The notes under the pieces were generated by a model, which was not told where the DNA came from, did not search any database, and worked only from the letters and a program-made list of their open reading frames with translations. Position numbers and translations under genes: made by a program. Positions 52,625 to 62,595 of a DNA stretch of 64,000 nucleotides are shown piece after piece; the stretch's first letter is position 1, and each line of letters begins with the position of its first letter. The DNA comes from Poriferisodalis sp965237655. Its GTDB lineage: Bacteria; Actinomycetota; Acidimicrobiia; Acidimicrobiales; Poriferisodalaceae. The stretch spans positions 2,108,001 to 2,172,000 of the forward strand of contig NZ_CBDEGB010000002.1 of assembly GCF_965237655.1 (NCBI RefSeq), in the 5' to 3' direction.

Positions 52625-53770
52625 CTAGGAGTCGCCGGCGCGGCGGTAGGCGTCGAGCACGAGGCCGTGGAAGTGGTGCAGCCCGTGCTCGGACAGGCCC
52701 GAGCCGCCTGGGTCGCACACGAGGCGGCCCTGGGTGAATGCCGGTGTGCTCATGCCTCGCTGCACGCTCTCGACCAGCGCGACGTCCTCGGGCTGCAACA
52801 CCTCGTCGATGTAGCGCATCGACTCGATGTCGGCGGGGGTCAGCTCTGCTGTTTCGAAGTAGAAGTCGATGGTCTCCAGCGTGCGCTCGGGCCCCGCAGG
52901 CACGATGTGCAGAACACTGAAGTTGCCGCGACCCGGGTAGCGCATCAGGCAGGTGTTTGGCCACAGCCACCACACGGCAAGGTCCTTCACGCTGGAGCCG
53001 TCAACGTTGTAGGCGGCATTGTCCGAATGGCCGGCTCGGGCCATGTGGCTGGAGTAGATGCTGTGGGTGTCGACCCGGTAGGTGTCCATCTCCACCAGCG
53101 TCACGAAGTCGGGGTGGGCGATGTGGCAGTGGTAGCACTCGAGGAAATTGTCGACCACGTTCTTCCAGTTGGAGGCGATGTCGTAACCGAAGCGACGGAC
53201 GTGGGTGAGGTTGTCCACATCGGGCGCCCAGCGAGCGATCTCGTCGCCGAGTCCTTCGGCCTGGGTGGACAGCGGGGCGGCTGACGGGTCGAGGTTGACG
53301 TACACAAAGCCGCCGAACTCCTCTGCTTGCACTTCTGTCAGGCAGATGGTGGACGGATCGAAGCCTGCGATGTCGTCGGTGTGGCGTGCCCGGTGCAGAC
53401 TGCCCGACAGGTCATAGGCCCAGCCGTGGTACGGGCACACAATGCTGGCGGTGTGGCCCGCGCCCGACAGCAGGGCATGGGCCCGGTGCTGGCAGACGTT
53501 GTAGAAGGCCCGCAGAACGCCGTCATTGCCGCGCACGACGGCGATTGGCATGCCTGCGACGTCCAGCGCCGTGTAGTCGCCGGGTTCGCGCAGTGACTCG
53601 ACGTGGCCAACCCATTGCCAGCTACGGGCGAACACCTCTCGCTGCTCGATTTCGTGCCAGCGGGCGTCGGTGTAGGCGTCGGCGTGCAGCGACATCGACT
53701 CGGTGGGATCGGGGTCGTACCCGGCGAAGATCCCGATGTCTGCGTCCTCAGTCATGTGGTCGGTCGGCAT
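52625..53770 (-). CDS. Rieske non-haem iron oxygenase, alpha subunit
   Basis: 381 residues. The Rieske 2Fe-2S ligands are CQHRAH and CPYHGW at about residues 93-119. The mononuclear iron facial triad fits NFLECYHCHIAHPDF with a later Asp. WKNVVDNFLECYHC resembles choline/glycine-betaine monooxygenase-like and aromatic ring-hydroxylating enzymes. It starts 10 bp after the aminotransferase, so the two probably act together on an amino or quaternary ammonium compound. No reductase gene is adjacent. Confidence 0.92.
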   Translation of the reverse strand: MPTDHMTEDADIGIFAGYDPDPTESMSLHADAYTDARWHEIEQREVFARSWQWVGHVESLREPGDYTALDVAGMPIAVVRGNDGVLRAFYNVCQHRAHALLSGAGHTASIVCPYHGWAYDLSGSLHRARHTDDIAGFDPSTICLTEVQAEEFGGFVYVNLDPSAAPLSTQAEGLGDEIARWAPDVDNLTHVRRFGYDIASNWKNVVDNFLECYHCHIAHPDFVTLVEMDTYRVDTHSIYSSHMARAGHSDNAAYNVDGSSVKDLAVWWLWPNTCLMRYPGRGNFSVLHIVPAGPERTLETIDFYFETAELTPADIESMRYIDEVLQPEDVALVESVQRGMSTPAFTQGRLVCDPGGSGLSEHGLHHFHGLVLDAYRRAGDS

Positions 53771-53780
53771 GTACGGAGAA

Positions 53781-55112
53781 TTATGGGCTCGGCAGAGATG
53801 CTTCTGCGGCCACGAGGAAGTGTTCGACGTCGTCGTCGCTCGTGGCCAGGTTCAAACAGCCCAGGCTCTCGGCAATGAAATAGACGCCGTGGGCTTGCAT
53901 GCGCAGGCCGAACTCGGTGATCTCAGTCGCCTCGTCGCTCGACAGGTGCGAGTCGCGGTAATTGCGGATGGTGCGGGTGTGCGGATGGACCCGGAAGAGA
54001 CTGCCGGCACCGGTGACCTGCCAGTCGAGACCCGCTTTGTCGAAGATCGACCGCAGCCCGATCCGCACCCCTTCACCGATCTTGTCCAATCGGGCGAAGG
54101 CTTCGCGGTCGAGCTGGGCCATCGCGGCGTGTCCGGCAGTCATCGTGATTGGGTTGGCAGCGAAGGTGCCGCTTGATGGAACTTTGGCCCGGTCGCCCGA
54201 CACGCGAGTGAACATCGACATGGGGCCTTCGCGGCCAGCAATGGCTCCCACGGGGAATCCCCCGCCGATGATCTTGGCCAGCGAGGTGATGTCGGGGTCG
54301 ATGCCGAGCTTCGTCTGTGCCCCGCCGTATCCGAGCCGGAACGAGATCACCTCGTCGAGCACGAACAGCGCTCCCACCTCCCGGGTGGTCTCGCGAATCG
54401 CTGCGATGAACTGCGGATCGATGGCGGGCATCCCCACACGGTTCGGCATGACGTCGAGCAGCACGCCAGCCAGCCGATCGCCGCCGCGTCGGATTGCTGC
54501 GCGGGCACCCTCGGCATCGTTGAACGAGATGATGCCGACCTCGTCTTCGACCGACGCGGGCGTGCCGACGGCGTAACGCACGGTGGCGGGCGCCGCAGCG
54601 TCACCCCAGTTGGTGGGATCGGGCGACTGGCTGGCTTCCGCGTGGTCGTAGGTGCCGTGATATGCACCCTCCACCTTGATGACATTCGGCCGTCCGGTGT
54701 AGGCGCGGGCGGCCTTGAGCGCGCCCATGACGGCCTCGGTCCCCGAATTGCAAAAGCGGATGAGGTCGAAGCTCTCCACCCGGCCGCACAGCAGCTCCGC
54801 CAGTTCGATCTCGGCGTCGTTGGGCAGCGAGAACGCTGTCCCCCGGGCCATCCGGGCCCCGACCGCAGCTGCAATCGCCGGGTCGGCGTGGCCGACGATG
54901 ATCGATGCGAAGTTGTTGTTGCAGTCCAAGTAGCGGTTGCCGTCAACATCGGTCACCCATGCGCCCTCGCCATGGTCGACGTAGATGGGATGGCCTTTCC
55001 GAAGCAGCGTTGCTCGCGAGGTGCCGTCGGTGATCGACTGCTGCGCCCGCCGGTACAGCGCCGCGGAGTGATCCGTGGACCATGGCCCCGCCAGGGTTGC
55101 CCGGACGGTCAT
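53781..55112 (-). CDS. Class III PLP aminotransferase (GSA-aminomutase-like)
   Basis: 443 residues. Substrate-entry motifs are YLDCNNNFASIIVGHADPAI and RFCNSGTEAVMGALKAARAY. PLP ligands: Asp in LFVLDEVISFRLGYGG and the Schiff-base Lys in ITSLAKIIGGGFPVGAIAG. It resembles glutamate-1-semialdehyde aminomutases and omega-aminotransferases; the genetic context (Rieske oxygenase) argues for a catabolic role. Starts at 55112. Confidence 0.92.
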   Translation of the reverse strand: MTVRATLAGPWSTDHSAALYRRAQQSITDGTSRATLLRKGHPIYVDHGEGAWVTDVDGNRYLDCNNNFASIIVGHADPAIAAAVGARMARGTAFSLPNDAEIELAELLCGRVESFDLIRFCNSGTEAVMGALKAARAYTGRPNVIKVEGAYHGTYDHAEASQSPDPTNWGDAAAPATVRYAVGTPASVEDEVGIISFNDAEGARAAIRRGGDRLAGVLLDVMPNRVGMPAIDPQFIAAIRETTREVGALFVLDEVISFRLGYGGAQTKLGIDPDITSLAKIIGGGFPVGAIAGREGPMSMFTRVSGDRAKVPSSGTFAANPITMTAGHAAMAQLDREAFARLDKIGEGVRIGLRSIFDKAGLDWQVTGAGSLFRVHPHTRTIRNYRDSHLSSDEATEITEFGLRMQAHGVYFIAESLGCLNLATSDDDVEHFLVAAEASLPSP

Positions 55113-55340
55113 CGGCGCTGAGCTTGCTCAAACATCGGCCAAGTCTGGCACCGGTCCCCCGCAGGGGGCGCGTCTTGCGGCCAAGCAAGGTCAGACAAGC
55201 GCCTGACGTACGGTTCCTCACACGACAACACGGCAGTCCAAAATTTCCGCTCTGGCCGCTCGCGTCGCCGGTACAGTTCGGCGCAGCGGCTCCGGACGAC
55301 GCGGGTCGCCCGGGGAACGGACTTGGAGGCGGAGGTCACC

Positions 55341-55544
55341 GTGACTGATGAGCGAGCGCAAGTCATCGATGAGGCCATCCGCAATGCAATTGAGAATCAT
55401 CTCGATTGCGACGGAGGATGGCTTCGAGAGGCGGGCAAGCAAGCAGATGCTGACCTTCCGGCGCTGCAACGTCGCTTCTACAAGATGCTGTCCGAGCACA
55501 CCGTCACCTTGGGTCCAGGCCTCGTCCCCCAACTCGTCAAGTAG
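55341..55544 (+). CDS. Small hypothetical protein upstream of dGTPase
   Basis: 67 residues from the GTG at 55341, preceded by GGAGGCGGAGGT. It is helical and charged (AQVIDEAIRNAIENHLDCDG, QADADLPALQRRFYKMLSEH). I do not recognise it. It ends 27 bp before the dGTPase-like gene and likely shares its promoter. It could be a regulator or partner, or be spurious. Confidence 0.5.
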   Translation: MTDERAQVIDEAIRNAIENHLDCDGGWLREAGKQADADLPALQRRFYKMLSEHTVTLGPGLVPQLVK

Positions 55545-55571
55545 CTCACGGCGAGTAGCCGGGACATTCGA

Positions 55572-56861
55572 GTGCGCGAGCACCGACGGCACGACAGCGC
55601 TTCACCCGACGACCCTCGTCCAAACGGGGCCCGTGATCGTGATCGAGTGTTGTATTGCGATCCCTTCCGACGGCTCCTAGGCGTAACACAAGTTGTCGGA
55701 GCCCATGAGGGCCTCACCTTTCATAACCGCCTAACACATTCCATGAAGGTCGGACAGATCGCCCGTCGGCTGGCTGAAGACACTCACCGCAATTTTCAAC
55801 CCCAGCAAATCGACGATTTGGGCGGCCTAGATCCGGAAGTGGCCGAAGCGGCTGCCCTGGCGCACGATATTGGCCACCCGCCATTCGGCCATGCAACCGA
55901 ACGCACACTTGACGAACTGGTACGCAATGAAGGGTGCCATGATGGATTTGAGGGCAATGCACAGAGTTTTCGAGTCATAACAAAGCTTGCGTTCACGAAA
56001 GCTGATCCCGATACCCCTCCAGGCCTAGATCTGACACGGGCAACCTTGCGCGCTGTGTTGAAGTACCCATGGCTAAGGGATCTGGATTCGAACAACCACC
56101 CTAGGATCGACAGCGATCGCAGCAAGAAGTGGAGCGCATACGAAACCGAGCTTGAAGACTTCAAATTCGCGATGGAACTTCAGCCCGCAGACGAGAATCA
56201 ACGGAGTCTGGAGGCCGAAATCATGGACTGGGCTGATGACGTTACATACGCGGTCCATGATCTTGAGGACTTCTACCGTGCCAACCTCATCCCGCTTCCA
56301 ACGCTCATCATGGACGAGGACACTGGCTCAGAATTCTTAACAGAGGTATGCAGAGAACGAAATCTCGATAGTGAGCTGGCTCAACAAGCGTTTCAGAACC
56401 TGAAGGTGCTCCTTCCGGACACACCATTCATTGGCACGGCTGCCAGTATTGGGCGTCTCTCGGTAATGCGCAGTTCTCTGATCACGACCTTGTTGCAAGC
56501 ATTTGAGATAGACGAGAACGGCAAAGTCATGGTTCAGCCTGAAGGCCGGACACTCGCCGAGATTCTGAAATACCTCACGCGAAAATTCGTCATCGACGCT
56601 CCAAGCCTGAACGCTCAGCGGTATGGCCATAGGCGGATCATCACGGAATTGTTTGATGCCTACTGCGATATCGGCTCCAAGAGCGGACCGAATTCTACGC
56701 CGCTCAGCACGCCCTTTTTTGACCGCAAGTTCTATCTGGAATGCCATTCAGCGCGTCGCGCCGCCGATTTCATCGCAAGCCTCACGGACGATCAGGCAAT
56801 CAGACTGTATAGGCGCATCACGGGTCAATCCCTCGACTCAATTCACTTGCCCATTGCGTGA
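55572..56861 (+). CDS. dGTP triphosphohydrolase-like HD-domain protein
   Basis: 429 residues from the GTG at 55572. DPFRRLLGVTQVV, then NRLTHSMKVGQIARRLAEDT, AALAHDIGHPPFGHATERTL and ADDVTYAVHDLEDFYRANLI give the H...HD...D metal site of dGTPases, which release triphosphate from dGTP. Related proteins deplete dNTPs against phage. The gene is visibly A/T-richer than its neighbours (many AAA, ATT, TTT codons), which suggests transfer; it is followed directly by an ISL3 element. Confidence 0.9.
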   Translation: MREHRRHDSASPDDPRPNGARDRDRVLYCDPFRRLLGVTQVVGAHEGLTFHNRLTHSMKVGQIARRLAEDTHRNFQPQQIDDLGGLDPEVAEAAALAHDIGHPPFGHATERTLDELVRNEGCHDGFEGNAQSFRVITKLAFTKADPDTPPGLDLTRATLRAVLKYPWLRDLDSNNHPRIDSDRSKKWSAYETELEDFKFAMELQPADENQRSLEAEIMDWADDVTYAVHDLEDFYRANLIPLPTLIMDEDTGSEFLTEVCRERNLDSELAQQAFQNLKVLLPDTPFIGTAASIGRLSVMRSSLITTLLQAFEIDENGKVMVQPEGRTLAEILKYLTRKFVIDAPSLNAQRYGHRRIITELFDAYCDIGSKSGPNSTPLSTPFFDRKFYLECHSARRAADFIASLTDDQAIRLYRRITGQSLDSIHLPIA

Positions 56862-56915
56862 CGTCCACTTGTCACCTCGTCACCGAATACGACGACTGAC
56901 TCATCACATTTGATG

Positions 56916-58266
56916 AGCCTGCGCGGAAACGTGGGGATTGGGGTGGTTGAGGGTCCCTGAGCAGGGGTCGAGGCCCTGCTGGGATCGGTGATTGCAAGAT
57001 CACGATCCAGGAGGGCCTCGATGGCTGCCGATGTTATGCGGGTGCGGTTGCACCTGCGTCAGATACGCGTGCTGAGTGTGCTGGTCGACGAGGTCGACGA
57101 GCTGTGTGTGGAGGTCGCGTCCACGGTCCGGCGGGCTCGGTGCCCGGGGTGCGGGCTGGGCGGCGCGGGGGTGCATGACACGCGTCGCCGCGAGATTCGC
57201 GATCTGGAGGTGTCGGGTCGGCTGGTGACGCTGGTGTGGCTTAGGCGCCGGTTCGTTTGCGGTGACTGCGACAGGCGCTGGGTGGAGGACCACCCCGAGT
57301 TCGAGGGCCGCTTGACGCGGCGTCTGGCGCGCAGGCTGGTCACCGACGCCAAGGTGATGCCGATCCGAGCGGTGGCTCGCCGTCACAAGGTGGGCTGGCA
57401 CGCGGTGATGACACTGGTGGCGAGCTGGTCGGCGCTGGTCGCGTGCCATCGCCGCGGTCGCCGCTGCCGGGTGCTGCTGGTCGATGAGACCTCGATGCGC
57501 AAGCGGCACCGCTATGTGACGGTGATCCAAAACGGCGACACCGGCGAGACCCTGGCCATGGTCCCCCACCGCAGCGCAGCGGCGCTTTCGGGGTTCCGCA
57601 GCTCAGGGGCCTCGCTGGTGCAAAGGCGTCAAGGTCGTGGTCTCCGACGGCTCCAAGGCGTACAAGGCCGCCATCGAGGACCGCCTCGGCCACGCCCGTC
57701 ACGTGCTGGACCGGTTCCATGTGATCCGCTGGTTCAGCGCCGGGCTGACAGCTGTGCGCCGCGACGTCCAGCGCCGACAGCCGCCCGGCGTCAAGCCCGC
57801 GTTCGACCGCGAGGTGTTCCGGTCACGGTTCTTGCTGCTGCGCCGCGGCGACCAGCTCAACCCAGCCGACCGTGCACGCCTCGAGAAGCTCTTCGACGAC
57901 CATCCCCGCCTGCGAGCAGCCTGGGAAGCCCTCCAGGAACTGCACGGCCTCTACCTCGCCGACGACGAACAAGGCGCCCTGGCCGCCCTGGACCGGTTCG
58001 CCGATCTCTACGCCACCGGCGAGCTGCCCGAGTTCAGCTCCGTCGTGGACACCGTCATCGCCTGGTCCACCGAGATCCTCGCCTGGCACCACACCGGCCG
58101 ACCTTCGAACGGCCGAATCGAAGGTGCCAACAACCTCCTCCAAGTGCTGCGAAGAACCGCCCACGGCTTCACCAACCCCGCCAACTTCGCCGCCCGCGGC
58201 ATCCTCACGACATAATGACCCCCACCGATCCCGGCAGTCCCAATCCCACAAAACCGCGCAGGGCCC
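56916..58266 (+). mobile_element. ISL3-family insertion sequence, 1351 bp
   Basis: The 8-bp target duplication ATTTGATG is present at 56908-56915 and 58267-58274. The ends are imperfect inverted repeats sharing CCTGCGCGG and GTGG(G)GATTGGG. The element contains one transposase gene broken by a frameshift. It separates the dGTPase from the hydantoinase upstream region. Confidence 0.88.
57021..58215 (+). pseudogene. ISL3-family transposase, frameshifted
   Basis: Starts at the ATG at 57021 behind AGGAGG. The zinc-binding N-terminus CPGCG...CGDC and VLLVDETSMRKRHRYVTVI (first Asp) lie in one frame up to about 57596. From AQGPRWCKGVKVVVSDGSKA the homology continues in the next frame: HVLDRFHVIRW, GRIEGANNLLQVLRR. 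Comparison across GF/AAQG suggests loss of 2 nt. The protein is probably inactive unless translation shifts. Confidence 0.85.
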
Positions 58267-58370
58267 ATTTGATGCGTGTGCAGACGCCCGACGGGCAGCG
58301 CGTGGTGCGCCGCGAGTGCGGCTGCGGGTTTCGTGAGCCGAGTCGAGGCCAAGGGTGCGAGACTGGGCGT

Positions 58371-61300
58371 GTGAGCAAGTCCACCACGCCTCCTGTAAGC
58401 GACAGCTCTACTGGCGGTACTGCCCGCCCACCGGGGCGGCCTGCCGCGCCATGGCGGATCGGCGTGGACGTCGGAGGCACTTTCACCGACCTGGTCCTAG
58501 CCGATGCGCGAGGCGCAACGTGGGTAGCGAAGGTGCCTTCAGTGCCTGCAGATCCCAGCCGGGGAGTGCACGCCGCGCTCGCCCGCGTCGCCGTGGATCT
58601 CGGCATGCCGCTGGGCGATGTGCTCACCGGCTGCTCGCTGTTCGTCCACGGCTCCACTGTCGCCACCAACACCATGCTCGAGGGAACAGGCGCCGTCGTG
58701 GGGCTGATCGGAACCGAGGGATTCCGCGACACCCTGGAGATCCGCCGAGGGATGCGCGAGGACCAGTGGAACCACCGCGCCCCGTACGCGCCTGTGCTGG
58801 TGCCCCGGTACCTGCGCGCCACGGTTCCCGGACGCATCGATTCCGATGGCACCGAGCACCAACCGATGGACCTGAGCGGGCTCGACTCGGTGCTTGAGCA
58901 GTTCGCCAGCCACGACGTCGAGGCGGTCGCCATCGCGTTCATGAACTCGTTCGTGAACGACTCACACGAGCGCGCCGCTGCCGAAGCCGTGCGTGAGCAG
59001 TGGGACGGCACATGGGTGACGACCTCGGCTGCGGTCTCACCGCTCATGGGCGAGTACGAGCGCACCTCCACCACCGTCGTGAACGCCACGCTGTCACCGA
59101 AGATCGTGTCCTACCTGCGTTCGCTGAACGATGAGCTCGCGGCGGCTGGATTGCGTCACGCGATCCTGCTGGTGCAGTCGAACGGCGGAGCCGCGTCGGT
59201 TGATCAGGTGTCGGGGCGACCCGTGAACCTGCTGCTGAGCGGCCCCGCAGCCGCCGTCGGCGCGCTGAACCTCTACCGCGATGCCGTGGACGCAGCGTTG
59301 GTCAGCAATGCAGATGCGTCCACTGTTTCTCACGGCAAAAATGCCGCCTCAGGCGGCAAAAATGCACAGAGTGTGGTCTCCAATGGCAGAACTGCAAGCA
59401 GTTCCGCCCTGCCCGGAAACCTCATCTCGATGGAGATCGGGGGAACCTCATGCGATGTGCTGCTCATGTCGGGCGGCGAGGTGGACACCCGCGACGACAT
59501 CATGATCGCGGGCTACCACGTCTCCACCCCTGCCATCGACATCCACACAATCGGCGCAGGCGGCGGGACCATCGCGGGAGTCGACGAGGCCGGCCTGCTG
59601 TACGTGGGGCCACAGGGCGCTGGCGCCGATCCTGGTCCCGCTTGCTATGGCCACGGCGGCACGCTGCCGACCGTCACCGATGCACAGTTGGTCCTGAGTC
59701 GCCTTCGCCCCGGTAAATCCGCTGGCGGCACCCTGGATCTCGACATCGACGCGGCCCGCGAAGCAATCCGCACCCATGTGGCCGAACCGCTCGGAATGAC
59801 GATCGAAGAGGCAGCGGCCGGCATCGTCGAGGTCGTCGAGCAACACCTGCTCAGCGCGACCGAGCACATCTCGATCGAGCGGGGACACTCGCCACGGCGC
59901 TTCACGATGGTGGCTGCGGGAGGCGCCGGACCGATGCACGGCGCCTCGGTCGCCGCGGGCCTTGGCTGCGATCGCGTCTATGTGCCCCGTGATGCGGGCG
60001 CTCTGTGTGCCATCGGGATGCTGCACTCCGATGTACGCCAGGACTTCACGCGATTCCTGATGGGCTCGCTGGATGAGCTCGACCTCGGCGAGATCGACGC
60101 TGGATTCGAGGCCCTGCGCGCTCAAGCGCTCGAGGTGATGAGCGGTGAGGGCTTCGCTGCCGACCAGGTGGCGCTCGACTGCGAGCTGGAACTGCACCAC
60201 CCCGGCCAGCTCTGGTCCATTCGCGTTCCGGCTCACGGCGAGCCCGGCCCCACGGGGAGCGGGTCTACGGTCGACGCTGCCGCAGTCCGCACGGCATTCG
60301 AAGCCGAGTACCAGCGCCTGTACGGGCACGTCCAGTCCGACGGGACGATCATGGTGGCCTCGCTTCGCCTTGTGGCACGCGCCTCCACCGGCGACGTCGC
60401 AACAACCGAGACCCCCGCAGCGACCGGCGAGCCACAGCCCATCGAGACGCGTTCGGTGTGGCATGGGCCGTTCGGCTGGTGCGACACGCCCGTCTTCGAC
60501 GGTGACCTGCTCCAGCGCGGTCACACGATCGACGGTCCGGCGCTCGTCGAGGAACTCACCACAACGGTCGTCGCTCGTCCTGGGGACCGGTTGTGGGTGG
60601 ACGCCAACGGAGATCTCTTCATCGACCTCGCCCTAGTCGACGAGGACGCGAGCGAGTCGGCACCGGGTGACGCGTCGGTGTCTCGCAGCGTCCAGTCGGG
60701 CCGAAGCCGAAGCCAAGCAAACGGCGAGGCAGCGACCGGACTGGACCCGATCGTGCTCGCGGTCATGCAGAACCGGCTCGATCAGATCAGCAAGCACATG
60801 GGCTGGGTCATGACGCGCACGGCGCGCAGCACCATCTTCAGCCAGAGCCACGACTTCTCGTGTTATGTGACGACACCCCACGGAACGCTTGTCGCCAATG
60901 CCGACGGCATCCCGATTCACACCGGAGGCGGCGGCTTCGCCGTGCGTGCCCTGCTGAAGCGATACGAGGGCCGTATCAATCCCGAGGATGTCTTCCTACT
61001 GTCGGATCCCTACGTGGCCGGCGGCAACCACCTGCCCGACTGGGTCATCGCGAGGCCGGTCTTCATCGATGACGATGAGTCGCGTGCCGACGGCGCCGGC
61101 GAACCCACGCTCGTCGGTTTCTGCTGCAATCGCGCGCACCAGTCCGACATCGGCGGCGGGCTTGCGGGCACCTACAACCCTGAAGCGACCGAGATCTGGC
61201 AGGAAGGCATCCGGCTGCCGGTCATGAAGCTGATAGAAGCCGGCAAGCTCCGTGACGACCTCTGGGAGCTGCTGCTCATCAACTGCCGGACGCCCGAGCT

Positions 61301-62525
61301 GCTCGACGGCGACTTGCTGGCAATGCTGGGATCGACCCGCATCGGGGCCGAGCGGGTGCTCGGCCTCGTTGCAGAACTGGACATCGAGCCCTACCTGGCC
61401 TACCTCGACGGTGTCCTCACGCATGGTGAACGACGCATGCGAACCGCCATCGCGGCGCTGCCCGACGGCACCTACTACGGCGAGGACCGCACCGACAACG
61501 ACTGCTTCGGCCCCGCCGACATCGCCGTCCGGGTGCAACTCACCGTCGCGGGCGACCAGATGACGCTGGACTTCACCGGCACCGATCCCCAGATCGAGGG
61601 TTTCAAGAACAGCTCGGTGGCGAACACCTACTCGTCGGTGTACTTGGCCGTGTCGTCGTTCTTCGACACGTCGATCCCGCGCAACGAGGGCACGTACCGA
61701 TCCGTGCGGATCATTGCTCCCGAAGGCAGCATCGTGAACGCACTGCCACCTGCTCCGATGACGATGAACACCGTGTTCGTCGCCCACGAGATCGTGATCG
61801 CGGTGTGGCAGGCACTCGCGCAGGCCGATCCCGATCGGGCCTGTGCGGCGTGGTCCAAGACGATGCACGGTCACGTCACCGGGCGCCGCGATGACGGCAC
61901 CACCTGGGTGATGTACCAGTGGCATGCGATGGCAACACCCGGAGCGACCGCCGAACGCGACGGCTTCCCGCAGATGGGCCATCTCATCACGCTCGGCGGC
62001 CTCGACCTGCCGAATCTGGAGTTCCACGAGCAGATGTATCCCGTGCGCTACATCCGCCATGAACAGCGCTGCGACAACGCCGGCCCAGGCCAGAAGCGCG
62101 GCGGAACAGGCGTGCGCTACGAGGCCGACATTCTCAGACCGGCCATCTGGTCGTTCCGGGCCGAAGGCCTCGACACGCCGTCGGGTCACGGCGTGCGCGG
62201 CGGCGGCACCGGCGGCGTCGGTCTGGAGTGGATCGTCCCCGTCGACACTGACGCCGACGGACCGACGTTTGTGCCGCCCAAGTACGGGGTCCAGCGTCTT
62301 GGTCCGGCACGCATGATCGCCGACACACCGGGCGGGGGCGGCTGGGGTAACGCACTCGAACGGGAGCCCGCTGCTGTGCTGCGAGACGTGATGGACGACG
62401 TCGTCAGCATTGAGGGTGCGCGTCGCGACTATGGCGTCGTCATTGGCGACGACGGCCGATCCATCGACATCGATGCCACCAAGCAACTGCGTGCAAGCGG
62501 CCGCACTCCTGCACCGACCGCCTGA
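58371..62525 (+). CDS. Fused hydantoinase/5-oxoprolinase (HyuA-HyuB)
   Basis: 1384 residues from the GTG at 58371. The HyuA part (about 1-760) shows IGVDVGGTFTDLVLADARGA, HGSTVATNTMLEGTGA, SMEIGGTSCDVLLMSGGEVD and AAGGAGPMHGASVA, actin-like ATP-binding elements. The HyuB part (about 790-1384) shows SQSHDFSCYVTTPHGTLVAN, HTGGGGFAVRALLKRYEGRI, NRAHQSDIGGG and DTPGGGGWGN. It hydrolyses a cyclic amide with ATP. An insertion of about 40 residues in HyuA (near 310-350) contains two GGCAAAAATGC copies and is absent from the usual fold. Confidence 0.93.
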   Translation: MSKSTTPPVSDSSTGGTARPPGRPAAPWRIGVDVGGTFTDLVLADARGATWVAKVPSVPADPSRGVHAALARVAVDLGMPLGDVLTGCSLFVHGSTVATNTMLEGTGAVVGLIGTEGFRDTLEIRRGMREDQWNHRAPYAPVLVPRYLRATVPGRIDSDGTEHQPMDLSGLDSVLEQFASHDVEAVAIAFMNSFVNDSHERAAAEAVREQWDGTWVTTSAAVSPLMGEYERTSTTVVNATLSPKIVSYLRSLNDELAAAGLRHAILLVQSNGGAASVDQVSGRPVNLLLSGPAAAVGALNLYRDAVDAALVSNADASTVSHGKNAASGGKNAQSVVSNGRTASSSALPGNLISMEIGGTSCDVLLMSGGEVDTRDDIMIAGYHVSTPAIDIHTIGAGGGTIAGVDEAGLLYVGPQGAGADPGPACYGHGGTLPTVTDAQLVLSRLRPGKSAGGTLDLDIDAAREAIRTHVAEPLGMTIEEAAAGIVEVVEQHLLSATEHISIERGHSPRRFTMVAAGGAGPMHGASVAAGLGCDRVYVPRDAGALCAIGMLHSDVRQDFTRFLMGSLDELDLGEIDAGFEALRAQALEVMSGEGFAADQVALDCELELHHPGQLWSIRVPAHGEPGPTGSGSTVDAAAVRTAFEAEYQRLYGHVQSDGTIMVASLRLVARASTGDVATTETPAATGEPQPIETRSVWHGPFGWCDTPVFDGDLLQRGHTIDGPALVEELTTTVVARPGDRLWVDANGDLFIDLALVDEDASESAPGDASVSRSVQSGRSRSQANGEAATGLDPIVLAVMQNRLDQISKHMGWVMTRTARSTIFSQSHDFSCYVTTPHGTLVANADGIPIHTGGGGFAVRALLKRYEGRINPEDVFLLSDPYVAGGNHLPDWVIARPVFIDDDESRADGAGEPTLVGFCCNRAHQSDIGGGLAGTYNPEATEIWQEGIRLPVMKLIEAGKLRDDLWELLLINCRTPELLDGDLLAMLGSTRIGAERVLGLVAELDIEPYLAYLDGVLTHGERRMRTAIAALPDGTYYGEDRTDNDCFGPADIAVRVQLTVAGDQMTLDFTGTDPQIEGFKNSSVANTYSSVYLAVSSFFDTSIPRNEGTYRSVRIIAPEGSIVNALPPAPMTMNTVFVAHEIVIAVWQALAQADPDRACAAWSKTMHGHVTGRRDDGTTWVMYQWHAMATPGATAERDGFPQMGHLITLGGLDLPNLEFHEQMYPVRYIRHEQRCDNAGPGQKRGGTGVRYEADILRPAIWSFRAEGLDTPSGHGVRGGGTGGVGLEWIVPVDTDADGPTFVPPKYGVQRLGPARMIADTPGGGGWGNALEREPAAVLRDVMDDVVSIEGARRDYGVVIGDDGRSIDIDATKQLRASGRTPAPTA

Positions 62526-62595
62526 GCCCTACACCCAATCCCGCCGTTGGGACCCGACGGTCCGACATCACACTTCGAACACGGAGACGCTCGCC

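Noticed and set aside
52574..53284. 236-codon plus-strand gene
   Set aside because: Antisense to the Rieske oxygenase, whose metal ligands are clear on the other strand.
56988..62525. Single 1845-residue protein joining transposase and hydantoinase
   Set aside because: The open frame runs through the frameshifted ISL3 transposase and the IS end by chance; the hydantoinase has its own GTG at 58371 outside the element.
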